Positions 1 through 13,039 of a stretch of 64,000 nucleotides of DNA are shown in pieces. The stretch's first letter is position 1; the number at the start of each line of letters is the position of its first letter. The notes under the pieces were generated by a model, which saw nothing but the letters and a program-made list of their open reading frames with translations, was not told where the DNA came from and did no database searches. The position numbers were made by a program, and so were the translations under genes. The stretch comes from Usnea hakonensis (taxonomy: Eukaryota > Ascomycota > Lecanoromycetes > Lecanorales > Parmeliaceae): the NCBI GenBank assembly GCA_013423325.1, contig BLJB01000081.1:311-64310 (forward strand), read 5' to 3'.

Positions 1-1176
1 CCGGTTTTGGTGCTCGCCCACGGGATTTCCCCGCTGACCCTAACCCCTCGGGCCCTCTAATTAGTGATCTTATATCCCGGAAACTACACCTAGCTTGCTC
101 GTATAATTCAAATTCGAGAGACCTAGCGTTGCGAGTCTTCATCCCTCCATCGAGACTACGATAGGCTGGAGATTTGTATGCGGCGTCTCTATATACGGTA
201 TGGGATGGTGGCAAGGGCATTGATTAGAAAGTTGATTTCGGTATTGCTTGGCTACATCCGGTGCTGGTATGCTGGAGCTGAGACTCGGAAGCTGCTATAT
301 AGCTGTGACACCAGCATGTTTTGACCTTTAGCAAGGACGATCTGGGCGCCATCGACGAGGGGTTACGTAGTATGCGACCGAAGGGAAGTAATGAAAGTGT
401 CTGACGACTTAGTGAGGAAAATGAGGGGGATTAGGAGGTTCTAAGTGCTTTAGGAAGTGTTGGAATTTAATGCAGATAGCAAACAATCTAGCAAGATCTC
501 TATTAAACCGGCGCGACTAGTCAATTAACATACGAGTCATTCCTATTCTAGCAGGCATTTCGCCCGCATCAGACTCTGTAGAGGCCCTAGCTTCTTGGTA
601 TCCAACTCACGAGGCCCAGATCCCAATTTCGAGAGCGAAATACAAAAGCGCAATAAGGCGAATGGAAACCGCTTGCTAGAGCACCCACGAGCGTCCTCAA
701 GAAGCACCATTTATCAGATACTGCTATTGTGGAGCTCATCGTAGTACAAGTAGTAGAGTAGACATCTCAATAGACGCTCGAGCGGTGGGTGAACGTAGTG
801 CGCGAGGAGTCGCCTTCTCGGACAAAAACATATCTTAGTAACAGTGATCCTTACCTCTAACACATTTCTCGGTCTTTTGGTTCCTATGAAGAGCGCGACA
901 GACATGTGATATGCGAAGTGTTTGAGGATTGTGGAATCTCTGAACAATATCCCGAAAATGAGACGAAGTAATTTGATGCGGAGTGTAAGATTTCAAGAGG
1001 ATCCTGATCTCCACATCTTCTTATGCTTGGTAAAGCTTGGGAAATTTCATTACAGATGACCGCGGGAATACAGCCTACTTGTCCCTAATCCCTAGATATT
1101 CACGTATCTCATCAGCTGAAAGCCTGCTCTATTTTCTTAATACCATTCACATAAGGCATGATAACTCCAGTACACG
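1..1176. other. Stretch with no recognisable gene
   Basis: I see no open frame that resembles a known family on either strand, and no convincing repeat or RNA gene. The only frame of note is a 77-residue minus-strand one at 714-947, with no family likeness. The last few hundred bases probably hold the 3' UTR of the Clr5-domain gene that ends at 1177. Confidence 0.4.
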
Positions 1177-3814
1177 TCAGCATTCATCTTCAAGGTAAAG
1201 GAAAGTAGTCCTGTTCCAATCTTCCATATTTGAAAAGTAGTAAGCGCAGACATCTTCTGAATTCGGTAATCCGCGGTCCACGAACAGGCCACAGTCGCAG
1301 CGTGGCTTCATCATCTCATTTTGCAACAGTGCAATATCAACCTCGCCCCTCTCGATGAGGCCTTCTCTGAGAGTGTGCATATTGAAGTTTGGCGATATCC
1401 ATTCATCTCCCTCCTCTAGTCGTCTGTAGGTCAGCAGCTCTGTTTGTACAGCTGCCCAAAGACGCACAAGAGTCTTGTTGGTCCCAAAGAAAGATTCATA
1501 GGCATGGTCATGAGCGCAACTTGATGGATATTCGTTCGTACTCATCTCATCCTCGCTCGAGCTAGAGCATCCATCGTGGAAATCGGCCTCCCATTCTGCT
1601 TGTGAATACCTGAGAATGTTATAGATGATTTGCCAGCCGGTATTAATCTCCTTAGACCACGTCAACTCGAATGTAGAGGACGCTTTCTTGACGAGCTCGG
1701 CAGGGTTGAGTTCCTCGTGGGTGCAATGGTCCACTTGGCCATTATCAAAAAGATCTTGGACGGAGATATCTGCCTTGAGTAATGGGTTTGCCCCGTTGCT
1801 TAAGAGACAGAGTAGGCAGGCCAGTATGCCGAAGAGATTTTCATTTTCGCACCCGGAGCGCGATAGATGAACTCCCACCAAAACCAAAGTATGTAGTGGT
1901 CGAAGTTGTAATTTGAGTCCACAGTGCAAGCAATACCGCAAGAACAGTCCACTCGGAGTGTTATTGAGCTCACGCCAGTAGATCAATCCTATACAATGAC
2001 AGATGCTTTGAATCGAGGTGTGGCAAAACATATGCTTCCATTCGAAAGGTAGACTGGATCTACCGTTTGCTAAAAGTTGCCGGACACAATCGGAATCGGC
2101 GTCCCATCTCCCGCATGGGTCTACGTCTTCTCCTTCGAAACGCTTTTCCATCTTGAAGACGACATCAACCACACTAGGTACGCAAGACGTGTGGCCTTTG
2201 AGAATGGCGATCATGAGTTGATCGAGTACCGTATGGCCTTGGTCATTAATGTAGAGCTTGCGAATAGAATGCGGAAAATTTCGTAGAAGCCCCGCAAGAA
2301 TATTACAGCATGTCCGTGACCCATCTAGATAAGCGACGGCGAGGTGGAATGGGTAGAGCTCAGAGGTATCGACCCCTTCGTTCTTGACTTTTCTGATGAG
2401 ATCGAGCATTAGATCCAGATTCCGACTCATAATACTGAAGCCAAGAGCCTCCTCAAGAAGCTCCTTGGGTGATTGTCGTGCAGCTCTGGATACATGAGCC
2501 GCTGCAATCGGCAAATCAGCGCTTTGGACACTGCTAAAGTCGTTACTTTCGAGGCTGTCGATGAGCTTCTCCGTGTATTCTTTCGAGTTGTAGGAGCGAG
2601 GCCACGGTTGCCAACTTCCCTCGTCGTCGAGATCGAACTGTTCAGTCGGAGAATGTGGTGGAGAAGGGATTGGATCATATTTTATACTCTCACGGTAGTG
2701 GATACTCCATCGACAAAGAGACGAAGGCATCGTGATGGTACTTCGCAGTGTGGAATCAACTGCTTCATGATTTCCCCTGGTTGGCTGCGATGCTGGTGTA
2801 GTAATACTCGCTGTTGGAGTATTCGGCGATGAGATTGAGATGGTAGTTCCCTGACGGTAACCAATGAAATGAAGAATGTCGGCAGTCCAGTCTTGAGGGC
2901 CCCGGCCCCAATGTTTCGCCGTCTTGTAGGCGAAGAGCCAGTACTGATACATCCACGTCGACAAGGTACTATACACGATGTGAGAAGTGGCGCGATCACC
3001 AATGAAGAGGCCACTGACATTCTTTGATGGTTGTCTAGTGATTGAAGAAGCTCCATTTGCCTTCCCTGAACGAAAAGCCGAGCTCCTTGAATTGCAGTAA
3101 TTTGTCTGACAGCCACAGTTGTGGGCGATGGCGCACCACGCGGCGATGGTGGTGTGGTAACAACGACATCACTAAGTGGGGAGACGTGATCGACTGCTCT
3201 TGCTGCTGATGATCGCATTGCCGCATACGGCATGTTCCAGTTCATGAATCTGGCCAACCATGGGTCAGTCAAAATTGTTGCCAAGTCCAAGAGGCCTTAC
3301 ATCCTGTTACCACTCAAAGTGATGCGCCCGGAGAAAGGTCTGCCACCTGTGTCGGCTTCACCCACGCCTGGTTGTAGTGTGATCCTCCTCCGTCCCTCAG
3401 TCTTGAGATGTCTCCGAAGGTTCGTTGTGTCAAAATCTTGTCCTCCACGTACCATAGCCGACGCTTTGCCCAGCTGTGCTCTTTTTTGTAGGACTTGGCA
3501 TATTTTCTCCTTCTTTTGAGTCGAGGTACTCTTCTTGAGATTCCACTTCTTGATTTGATACTTGTACTGGGACTCACTGTAATCCGAGGAGAAGTTAGCA
3601 TCCACCTACTATGAATACGCAATTGGTGAAAGGGGATTGCAGGTGAGACTCACACGGCATCAAATCCGAAGGCTTTGAAGGCTTTGACGATATCTGGTAG
3701 CTTCTGTTTCTCTTGAACGTACAGACGTTCAATGGTAGGTTTCAAGCGCTCCCATTTCTCGCTGAATGGGACACCATCAAGCGAAGGGAAGTCGTGCACA
3801 ACTAAAGGTTCCAT
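1177..3814 (-). CDS. Clr5-domain protein with ankyrin-like C-terminal part (817 aa, 4 exons)
   Basis: Four exons close in phase: 3814-3654, 3576-3301, 3249-3000 and 2943-1177, joined by GT-AG introns of 77, 51 and 56 nt, giving 817 residues. The first two exons encode a Clr5 domain of about 55 residues: a WERLKPTIERLYVQEKQKL helix is followed across intron 1 by QYKYQIKKWNLKK, the expected end of the fold. In the Clr5 family this N-terminal domain is thought to act in nucleic-acid or chromatin contexts, but most members are uncharacterised. A Ser/Pro-rich linker follows, then a long alpha-helical region with weak ankyrin-like stretches (for example 'LLSNGANPLLKADIS'). A Cys-containing acidic tail closes the protein. 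The start is the first ATG before the Clr5 domain. The role is unknown; nuclear location is inferred from the family only. Confidence 0.75.
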
Positions 3815-5124
3815 CCTGAAAAGCGGCTACCAGCCTGCGATGGATGGAGTCAAAATCTTGAAGTACGGCAAGGGAAGGACTGAGATGGAGGAAGGGAAAA
3901 GGAATTGGGAAAAGATGGGCATTTGACAGAGGCCCCGAGGCTGAGGCAATCATGGTACGCGGACATGGGTCCATTGGCGCGGCTGCATTGATCAGACTTG
4001 AAAAAGGAGGGAAATCCATGTGAGATGGTGGTGTGCTGGACTCTGGATGCATGAGATAAGTGGTTTTTGCTGCGGTGGCTGTCCAATGCCAAGTTGAACA
4101 AAAGGAGACTGACGAATCACAAGAGTGGAGAAAATTGACTTCTGCGGAGAAGGCGAAGGAGGCGACAAGGCAAAAGCGGGAAGCGGCTCTTAGCTCGACA
4201 AGGCTAAAAGTTTAGCGGCTGATCATATCTTTTCACAGCTCTCCCATTTGTTGAACAAAAGTATACTGGCCAATGGGATGATTCGAAGCTTGCTAGGCGC
4301 TGCAACTTTTTGCTACTACTTTCCTTGTTACTTATCCCCGTGCAGACGCAGTGTTTCACTAAAACGAGGCTATCCAGCCGACGCATTCCGGAACGACGCC
4401 TGGCTTCCTCAAAGTATACAGGTGAACGCATACAAAAGTAGACCAGCAAATCATGAGACGCTAACATAAGCCTAGGCTGACCGAGCATGCATTCAACAAG
4501 TCCGAAAAGGACTAACCCTTGCTACTACTCCCGACTATCCAGCTATACAAAAGGAAACCACCCAATGAAAAACGGTGTCGAACGAGCCGATTTCCGCGCG
4601 TGATTTGAGATCCAGAATGCTGCTATGACCATAAATATATTTCTGACGCGAACAAAAGGGCACTGGCCAGTGACAAGACGTCAATTCTGGCCGGAAAAAT
4701 TGAAATGCCCGGATTTGGCAGATGAGGTGCGCCCCGCACTATTAGAGTTGCAACGATGAGGGACCTTGTGTCATCATCATCTGTTACTAGCTTCAAGCAC
4801 TGCCTAATTCGAGTGACTTCGTGCCAGTGATGGGCCAAAACCCAACCCCTACACTGGAACTGGATCTGGCCGAGCCAAACAGCTCCCATTATCCACGCCA
4901 GGAGGTATGGCTCTTGGTTGCCTGGCGCACGCACAGAGAAGTGCGGCCTGAGAGATGACCACTGGAAAATACTATATAATATCAGTCAAATCCGCAGAGG
5001 TTCTGGTCGTTCCAATCTTCAGGCTAACTCCCAGCTAGCAAGACAATCGTTGCTTTGATAAATCCAAGTCCTATCTATCCATTGTGTTCAAATCCCAACA
5101 GCAGGATTCAATACACAAGCCTCA
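3815..5124. other. Intergenic region, divergent promoters
   Basis: This spacer separates the divergent Clr5-domain gene and the small spliced gene at 5125, and should hold both promoters. A TATA-like 'actatataatat' lies near 4970-4981, about 150 bases before the + strand start. Several short open frames overlap here but none resembles a protein family. Confidence 0.4.
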
Positions 5125-5755
5125 ATGGCCTCAAGGAAAAGCTCATCGAAGCCAATGAGGTAAGGACTTGTGCTGGTCCCAATGACGATAGAAGACTAAT
5201 AGACTGTTCAGCAGTTCTCTCTCTGCCAATACTCAGTTTCACCAAAAAACGAACTCCACAACCCTGGCGTCTACCACCGGGTCGACGACTGCAAGAGAGA
5301 CCGCGACTCAGCACAGAAACAATGGAAACCACACCATATTCGCAGGCACTGCTGCCTACACCCAATACGGTGTCGAAGAAACCTTCGACCCTGAGCCTCA
5401 TCGATCATCAGCATCCAAGCACTCAACATACCCCCACGCTATTAGCCACCACGATCTTCAGAACGATCCTGCACGCACAGTCCAAGAAAGCAGCATGAAG
5501 CACGACCATCATACCGCGCGCATGGAAGAAGCACTTCAATGTCCGTACCACGGCCCAATCCTCCAAGGTCGTCCCACGAACGCTCGCCCTAACCCAGGAC
5601 TGGATCCCATGGACCGGTACGTCGCTGAGGGTCCCTCAGAGCGATACGCCATTCTCCATCGTCCAGACCCTCAAAGAGCGGCCACGCACAACGGTTGTTG
5701 GTGCCTTGAATTGATGCAGAGCAGTGCTGGTGCCAGAGGCCAAGCTCGTGAGTGA
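5125..5755 (+). CDS. Small spliced protein of unknown function (192 aa)
   Basis: Two exons, 5125-5159 and 5212-5755, are joined by a 52-nt intron with a GTAAGG donor, a CTAAT branch-like site and a TTCAG acceptor. The junction is in phase and opens a 544-nt frame without a stop, which is the main evidence for the gene. The product starts MASRKSSSKPM and is rich in Ser, Thr, His and Gln in its first half. The second half carries a more ordered stretch (CPYHGPILQG, then a C-W-C motif near the end). I do not recognise a family and see no signal peptide or membrane helix. It may be a lineage-specific fungal protein. The alternative is a chance open frame, made less likely by the clean intron. Confidence 0.55.
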
Positions 5756-6712
5756 CGGACTCAGAAGACTGCGGTTGAGGCGTTATGACTGTTGTTCAAG
5801 AGGGTTTTGGTAGTGAGGTGTCTAGCGTCGCTTGAAGACTGGCCAGGATATCGGTGACATCGTTTTTGTAGATCGCTATAGACACTCCACAAAGACCAGA
5901 AAGGAAGACTAATCCTTTCCTGTGATAACGTTCCTTATCCACCAATACTTCCACATTAACGTGTAGATAACAATAAACTCAACAACCAAGAACAAATAGC
6001 CCCTTCTAGCCTAAACTCCCACCCCCTTCCACCAAGCTCCCATAAGTACACGAACCCACTCAATCTCCAGGAAGTTTTTCCCGAACCAATATAAACACAC
6101 AGCCCAATCTTACCACTAGAGACATGTTAACCTAACCCTATTTTCTACAATACAACAGACTGCAGCAATAGTTCTGTCCGGCAGCCTCGTCTGATCTGAG
6201 CGAGGTACATTGTGACCGCTCTTGTAAAACCCCAATACTTTTGTAAAGAGTCGAAGACTCAGCACTAAAAGCCCATCGAGGATATCGTACCGGACCCTCG
6301 TTCGTCTGAGCTTGATATCTACACTGCCAGCAAAGACTCACCATTTCGTTCTCGGAAATGTCTAACGAGCGCCCGCTTGAACAAATCACCGTAAGGTTGT
6401 GATTTATGATGTATTGAATGAAAGAAATCTTCATTCAGCTCGCGCCTCTTGCATAGTTTCTTCGCCGGTGACAGCTCCTACTTCTATACACAAGTCCGAT
6501 CGTTGCTTTTACACTCTCCTCCCCCCAAAAAAGCACACACATATTTCATGGTCAACCCCTTCTTTTGACAAAACCAAACAGGAGAAAGTGCAACCAGCGC
6601 ACACCTCCCCCTAAAAATTTGCTCAAAGTGGTCGCGACAAAAAGAAGCAAGAGAGCGCGCCTGCGCCTCTCCCACACCCGCCTGCTCCCCAACCCGCAAA
6701 ACAAACCCTCTT
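5756..6712. other. Convergent intergenic region
   Basis: This lies between the stops of the small + strand gene and the large - strand secreted protein. It is A/C-rich around 5940-6130 and probably contains both 3' UTRs. No gene is recognised. Confidence 0.4.
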
Positions 6713-9700
6713 CTAGCACAAATCCGGATACTGGCCCCACAGGTTCCCCATCTTAGGCGGCGAGTCGGCGACGCCGGAGATCTTGTTGGGGTAGAAGCCG
6801 AACCGGAGACAGCCGACGTCGATGTAACCGCCATAGCCGGCATTGGTGGTGCCTGTGAGGTCCGTTCGTCAGCGAATTTGTTGAGAGGGAAGGGGGGGTG
6901 GCTAGCGGGGACGCAGGTCAAGGAGAAGAGGGAGGATAAGAAGACTAAGAAGAATAGGCAGCGCAAAAAGGCGGAGAAGAGATAGAGGTCGTGGGGGAGA
7001 TGGGGTGGAAAGGCACGAAATGGTATCATAGAGTAACCGGAAGTTGTGGATGAGAGAGAAAGGGGCAAAAAAAGTGTCAAGAGAACTTACAATTCGAATA
7101 GCATTGCGAGAGAATGAGGCCCGAATCCAAGTTCCAGCCGTTCGAACGCCGATACGAGCCCCCGGGATCCTGGCTTTCAAAGTCAGTGCACCCAGGTATC
7201 CAGCCAATGTTCATGACATAGGTGACCTGGCCCGGATGGAACACCTGCGTAACATTGTTAGACTGCGAGGTCATGTTGCCGTTGGGGAGCTCTGTGGTTT
7301 CGAAATAATAGGAGGTAGTGTCGACATTGCTGGCTTGGACGTCAGCGAGGCACCCTTGGTTCTTGTGACAGACAAAGGAGCCGATGGTCGGTTCGGCTGT
7401 TTTCGAGGGAGTGGTTGTTGTGGTTCTGTCCGAGGGAGGGATGGGGTTGTAGCCGGCGGTCGGTTGAGTGGAATAGTCGCAGTTCGAGGATACAGTTCCG
7501 GCAGTCGTGGTCAAGAGTACGGGCGCGGTGACGCCGCCACAGTCGCAGAAATTGTGGCTTCCGGGGGGCAATCCTTGTTCGCTCGCGATTTCGAGAGCGC
7601 AGCCCGGAACGCCACCTGTTCCGGGTTTATTCGTAGGAGCGGTGCCAGTAGAGACGGGCTTGATGGTGGAGGCAGGGAGAGTCGTGTAGTCGCAGTTGGC
7701 AGTCGTGACGCCGCTTTTGGGTGGAAGGGTAGGGTAATGAGCGCTGGCGCCGCAGTCGCAGTAGCTCGTTGGACTCATCCACGGAGCTCCGTCAGCCATG
7801 CACGTCGGTTTCGGACCTGGGGCCGAAGTTATAGTAGATTTGTGACCAGTCCCTGTTGCAGAAGTCGTCGTTTTGTGACCGGTCCCTGTTGCAGAAGTCG
7901 TCGCTTTGTGATCGGTCCCTGTTGGAGAGGTTGTACCGATGTGGGCCCATACGGTGCTTGAGGGATAGTCCGGAACGCTGGTGGGTAGGTGGTCCCCTGC
8001 AGGAGGATTTTGAAATGAAGCTTGGATCAGAGAAGAAGGAAGAGCACACTGGTCTGAACCAGCGCGCTTCGCTTTTGCTCCACCGCCACCGCCTCCTGCG
8101 TTCCCTGCAAAATTAGGAATCGCTTGTGCAGGATTAGCTGCCCACTGTCTTTGCCACAGCCACCGCGGCTGCGACTCAAACCAAATTCTAAAAGTACACT
8201 GCTGTAGAACGTTGCAGGCGTTGTTGGGATCTTGAACCATAGCTTCGAAAGGATCAAATTGAAGGAGTAGCTTTCCGTTTGGGTTGTTGGCTTGGTTGTT
8301 TGCCTGCGCCATATTGGGTACGTAGGTCCTGGTCACCGTTGTCGCGCCCGGAAAAAGCTGTCCGAGAAGAGTTTGGAGCTCTTGGACCTCTGGTGCGTAT
8401 CTATACGCTGACTGCGATCCTGTTGCGTCGCTCGGGGTCACAATCACCACTACCGGTTTTTGGTCTGCGGTAAACGGTCCATGTTGTCCAGTGAAGCCTT
8501 GCAGGCCGGAGACGTCGCTCACACCTCCAGCACTGGCTCCGTTTCGGATCGCGTTTAGAACGTTTTGCTGGAAAATTTGAGCGTCTTGAGGTGTCCGTGC
8601 TGGAGGGACGTCTCCAGCATATTGCGCCTGTCTAAATCCATAAATCTCCCAAATATGTGCTATCCACACCCCAGTATACGATGCAACGATGATGGCCGTA
8701 CAGCCAAACATATCACCGACTCCTATATTAAAGGCATTGTTGAAGAAGACCCAGTCGTCACCGGCGACGGTTGCCTGTCCACTGTTACCATTGTTGTTCA
8801 TGATGACTGCCCGGGCATATTCTGCGACCAGGAATGCCCCGTTATCGCCGTTCCATGGCGGATCTTGAGGCGTAGGTAGGGTGCGTTTGGTAATATTAAT
8901 GTCCAAAATTTCAATCGCCGGTTCGAGTAGGACTCGGTCGGAGCTGTCGCCGTAAAATCCCGATGTCTTCAGAGTGCGCTTCTTCAAAGGGTAGCTGGAA
9001 GAACCAAGCACCTTGTCTTTGAAATCTCTTTTAGGCTTCGTCAATCCAGGCGGTTTGGGTCCAACGCACTGTGAGCCCGTTGCTGTTGCAGATACAGTGC
9101 TCGTCTTGGTCGTACCAGTAACACCGCATCCCTTTTGGGTGCTATAGCAGGTCATTGAACATGCAAGAGTTGAGGCACCAGTTGGTGTACTGCACAAATC
9201 GGAGCAGTCGGACACAATCGACGTACGCGTGCACGCTGATTCTGTTGACTTTTTCTCTGTTGACGTTTTCTCAGTTGATGTTAGTTTTGTGCTCTTGTTG
9301 TCGTCTTCCTCATCCGGATCGCTTGGGTCTTCCTTACTCCCTGGGGTATCAGGATCATTTGGGTTTTTGCCAGAGCCACTACCACCACTATCTCCTCCGC
9401 CGCCTGGTGGGCAAAAAGGCCAGATGCAGGAAGGTCCAGAAAGACCAAAGCCTCCAGTACCTCCGTACCACCAGACGCCACCCTTTCCGACGACAATAAC
9501 GGCTGCGGTGATGGTAAACTTGCTACCATCTTTGTTTGTCTGCGGCCTAGACAAAATCAGTTAAAACTAGGAGACACCTGCTTCAGGACTTACATTGGAG
9601 TTGTAATGGTAGTCGGAGCCGTGATTGAGAGAAGGCTTTGGATGGTCTCTTTCGTGTAATGCAAAGTTTTGCCACCAGCAACTATGGTGGTCTCGGACTG

Positions 9701-10799
9701 TGTTGAGATAGCGAAAGCACCGGTAATAGAGCTTTGACCTGAGTTAGATCCAAGAGTAGACGTTCCTTTGGGGTTCTTAGGAAGGATAGATGGAGCTGGT
9801 AGTTCAGGAACTCCAGAAGCAAGCGTGCCGAGTAGCGTCCAAGCCACACCACCCGGCCCAATTACCATGGTTTCTGTACTAGATTGAGCATTTGTGGTGG
9901 TAGTAGTCAGTGTGGTGGTTAAGGTGGAAAATTTGGATAGGGTAGTTGGCACAAAGGTTTCAGTAACTGTTTCCGACCCCACTTTTGATGTGATGACTGT
10001 CTGTCCCGGATATGTGGTGGCTTTCGAGGGTTTGCGAGACGTATGTCCCGGGTTTGTGGTGGCCTGCGAGGTTTGGGAAGACCCATCCGCACCTTGAGGC
10101 AGCGCTGAAGGAGCAGGAAGGTTCGGTTCATTGCTCGAATGGTCAAAAGGCGTCCAGCCAATACCAGATGGACCAACGACAATCGTTTCAGTTTTACTTT
10201 TGATGACAATAGTCGTTGTGATCTTTTTTGTCACGGTTGTAAATTGAGAATAAGTTGTTGGGATAAAGGTCTCACTGGTTGTTGACCCATCCAACTGTCC
10301 GGTTACAACCGTTCCTCCCTTGGGTAGGGAAGTCTGCACAGGGTTTGCTGAGTTTGCTGAGTTTCCAGGAATGGTTGGCGAGGCCGTTGGACAATGATTT
10401 GACGATGGCTGGGTCGTCCAGCTCGCGCAACCTACAGTTGCGGTACCCGAGAGAGTCTCTGGCAAAAGGGGAACATTGGTGCCATCGCAATCTGATGGAA
10501 GTAAGTTTGAGCAAGAGTACTTTGAGGCTACTGGAGGAAAGGCCGAACATACTACAATAGTCGTACTTGCAGGCAGCTCCTCCGCCTAGGTCAGTTGCAA
10601 TGACATACGCGCATCCCTTTCAAGAAAGCGTCAGCGTCTGAGTAAAAGGCATGAGAGCGATCATAATTACCGGTTGGCCCCAGCACCCAGGTACGTTTGG
10701 AACGCTCGTCGTACCACAGTGACCAGCACTTGGCGTTGCTCCCAAAGCAATACAGACCGTTGTTAAAAGGATCGTAAACACTTGAAGTAAGAACCACAT
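6713..10799 (-). CDS. Very large secreted Ser/Thr-rich mosaic protein (1238 aa, 4 exons)
   Basis: Exons 10799-10671, 10585-9594, 9546-7091 and 6852-6713 close in phase to 1239 codons with introns of 85, 47 and 238 nt. The N-terminus is a clear signal peptide (MWFLLQVFTILLTTVCIALG, then ATPSA), so the product is secreted or wall-bound. Residues roughly 60-330 are Thr/Ser-rich with two diverged copies of a module ending in 'VVGPSGIGWTPF' / 'VIGPGGVAWTLL' plus 'LPAPS.LP'. A Gly/Pro/Asp linker and a Cys-rich segment follow. Next is a folded-looking domain containing 'AFLVAEYARAV' and 'IIVASYTGVWIAHIWE', then an 11-residue Thr repeat, two Cys-Asp-Cys-Gly modules each ending in NCDYTT/NCDYST, and a C-terminal Cys domain ending WGQYPDLC. 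The family is not recognised; a cell-wall or adhesion role is inferred only from composition. Confidence 0.78.
7839..7937. repeat. 33-bp tandem repeat inside the secreted protein gene (3 copies)
   Basis: Three consecutive 33-bp units, each beginning TTTGTGAC/TCGGTCCCTG or close to it, lie at 7839-7871, 7872-7904 and 7905-7937. They encode an 11-residue Thr-rich unit (TTSATGTGHKT-like) on the minus strand. The third copy is the most diverged. The unit length keeps the frame, so copy number can vary without breaking the protein. Confidence 0.85.
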
Positions 10800-11294
10800 T
10801 TTAGAGGCTCAAGGAACAGTCTGGACCCTTCTTACTGTAGATTGTAGAGTAGGGCGTTATGCTGTATTTGTATCCTTTGGATCAAGAACGCTAGGATGAC
10901 AGGAGATCATCATGAAGAGTCCTTTTGAGGCTGAGCTTAGCATCAGAAGGACATTCATTGAGAATCGGTGAGAGCCTTCAGGAAGGACAAGGAACAGTTG
11001 CATGGACCTGTGTTGGCTATACATGAGACACTCTCTGATACGAAATCTTCATAGTACAGGGCAACGTAAACGTTGGCAGTCATATAAAGTCTACAAGGCT
11101 AGTCGCCACAATCATCCAGAGAAGTAAGCGTGATAGAGGCTAGAAGCTGATGCATCTAGCGTTGGGTTTCAGATACTGATTGACGGAGGAGGCCAAGGCA
11201 CGTTATATGCCGCGTCAGCCAACTCTTCACACGCAACCGACTCCTCATAATGGTAATTTGACAGCAAATGTGTCAGCTTCTCGAAACATGATCG
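10800..11294. other. Intergenic region upstream of the secreted-protein gene
   Basis: About 500 bases between two minus-strand genes. It should hold the promoter of the large secreted protein and the 3' end of the ankyrin gene. No open frame or motif stands out. Confidence 0.35.
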
Positions 11295-12269
11295 CTACGA
11301 GGGAAGGTGGCCTCCGGTACTGGCGCTTGTTTGAGTTTCTGTACGATTAGACCGAGAAAAGCAACTCAGAGAACCGAAAACCTCCTTCAACCCCATCTGC
11401 TTCGCCATCTCGATAGGAGAACCAAAGGGCCCAGCCGACTTGTGTGGATCCGCCCCTTGCTGCAACAAGAAGTTAATATTTACAGGGGAATTGGATCTGA
11501 TTGCGTAGTGTAGCGGTGTTCCGATTGCTTGGTAGCGTCTGGAGTCGTCTGTTCCATTGACGTCAAAGCCCAGGCTAATCAGATGAGCCATCATTGGAGT
11601 CCGCTCATGACCGGCTCCAAAGCCAGCCACTATGTGCAAGGGATGGCTACCATCCCTTGTTGCTCCATGGGCTAGGAGCAGATCAAAGCACGCTATACTT
11701 GATTGAGCTGATGCTAGATCCAGTAGAGAAGAGTATGCTGAATGGTTGGTATTCATCTGGGGAGTAGGCTCAACTGTAGCACCGCGGCTAAGGAACCATT
11801 TTACTAGGTCTTCATCCTCCAAAACGTTCCTAACAGTGTTACGCGTCAGCGACTGACTGAAAGCAGGTGATACACAGCGCTCAAAGGTAGCACTCTAGCA
11901 GGTTTCCACTCACATTAGTGGAGTCTCATATTCAGTCATCGGAGCATTGATGTCCCAACCGTACTCAACAAGGAGCTCGAAGACTGGCATACGCTTCACC
12001 CAAGCCGCCGCAAGGGTTATAGCTTGATTTATTGCTGCGCCATTTTCAAGAAAATATCGCATGAGTTTGAGATTCTGTTGGTAAATGGCAGCTCGGAGAC
12101 CTTCGGTAAGATAGTCCTGACTTCGAGGCTCATCGTTGACCAGGCTTACGACGCTTGCAAAGTCTTGGTCTCTGATAGTTTCTCCGAGGATACGGTAGCC
12201 CTGTCTTGTCTCGGGGTGGACGCTTAGTCGGAGATAGCGAGGATCAAGAGTTGGCTTCGTGGCAGACAT
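11295..12269 (-). CDS. Ankyrin-repeat protein (296 aa)
   Basis: Two exons, 12269-11914 and 11829-11295, are joined by an 84-nt intron (GTGAGT donor, GTTAG acceptor) and close to 297 codons. At least four ankyrin-type units can be read: 'LMRYFLENGAAINQAITLAA', 'VFELLVEYGWDINAP', 'CFDLLLAHGATRDGSHPLHI' and 'NINFLLQQGADPHKS', with a 'GTPLHYAIRSNSPV' unit start between the last two. Ankyrin repeats mediate protein-protein contacts; there is no catalytic domain, signal peptide or membrane helix. Such small repeat proteins are numerous in fungal genomes, and the partner cannot be guessed. Confidence 0.8.
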
Positions 12270-13039
12270 ATCGATTGGATAGTACTGTAGCGCTGTGAGG
12301 CGTGGAGGTCCAGATTCATGTTAAGACAAGAGAAAGATGAAGCAGTTGTTGTCGTTCAGAAGTATATGAAACGGTTCGGCTAAATGGCGCGACGTCTAAT
12401 CCTGCCCTGTTTCAACTAGCCTCGTCAGCTTTCGCAACGAAAACCGATTACGGCTTAGTAAAATATCACTACCGTGAGGCACAGCTGCCCCATACAACAT
12501 AACACAAAATCACACATCTGGCGGCTTCTTCCACCTACCTCACTTTCGACGAATGCCCCCACACTTGACATTGTACCCTTTCCCGTCGTTTGATGAGCAC
12601 ATGGGTCACTCGGTGGCAATTGTCTCAATAGAGTATCGTTATTAGGTAGTACCATCGTCGAAGCGCTGTTATCGCATGGAGCGCTACCGTGACCGAGAGC
12701 ATGGAGCGTTGTCGTTGTCATTACATGTAGCATTGACATGGCTGTGGAAAAGTGCATATGTTTCTTTAGTAGGTACACTAAACACAAAATACCTCGGCAG
12801 GAGCTTTTCCACGTGGCCCAAACGTGGGGGCGTTCTAATGTACTTAGTAAAGAGCGGTGTCATTGTAGTAGAAGGGGATGTCAGTCTATTTTTAGACGAC
12901 ACAACAACTGTGGCGCGGCGGCAGGCTTTGTGAATCTTTACAACATCAAGGTTTGCAATGAGAGATTCAGGGATTCGAGAGGCTAGATAAGGGGAAATAC
13001 CCAACACCAGTTTCAGCAGTCTCATGTCATTGATCACTG

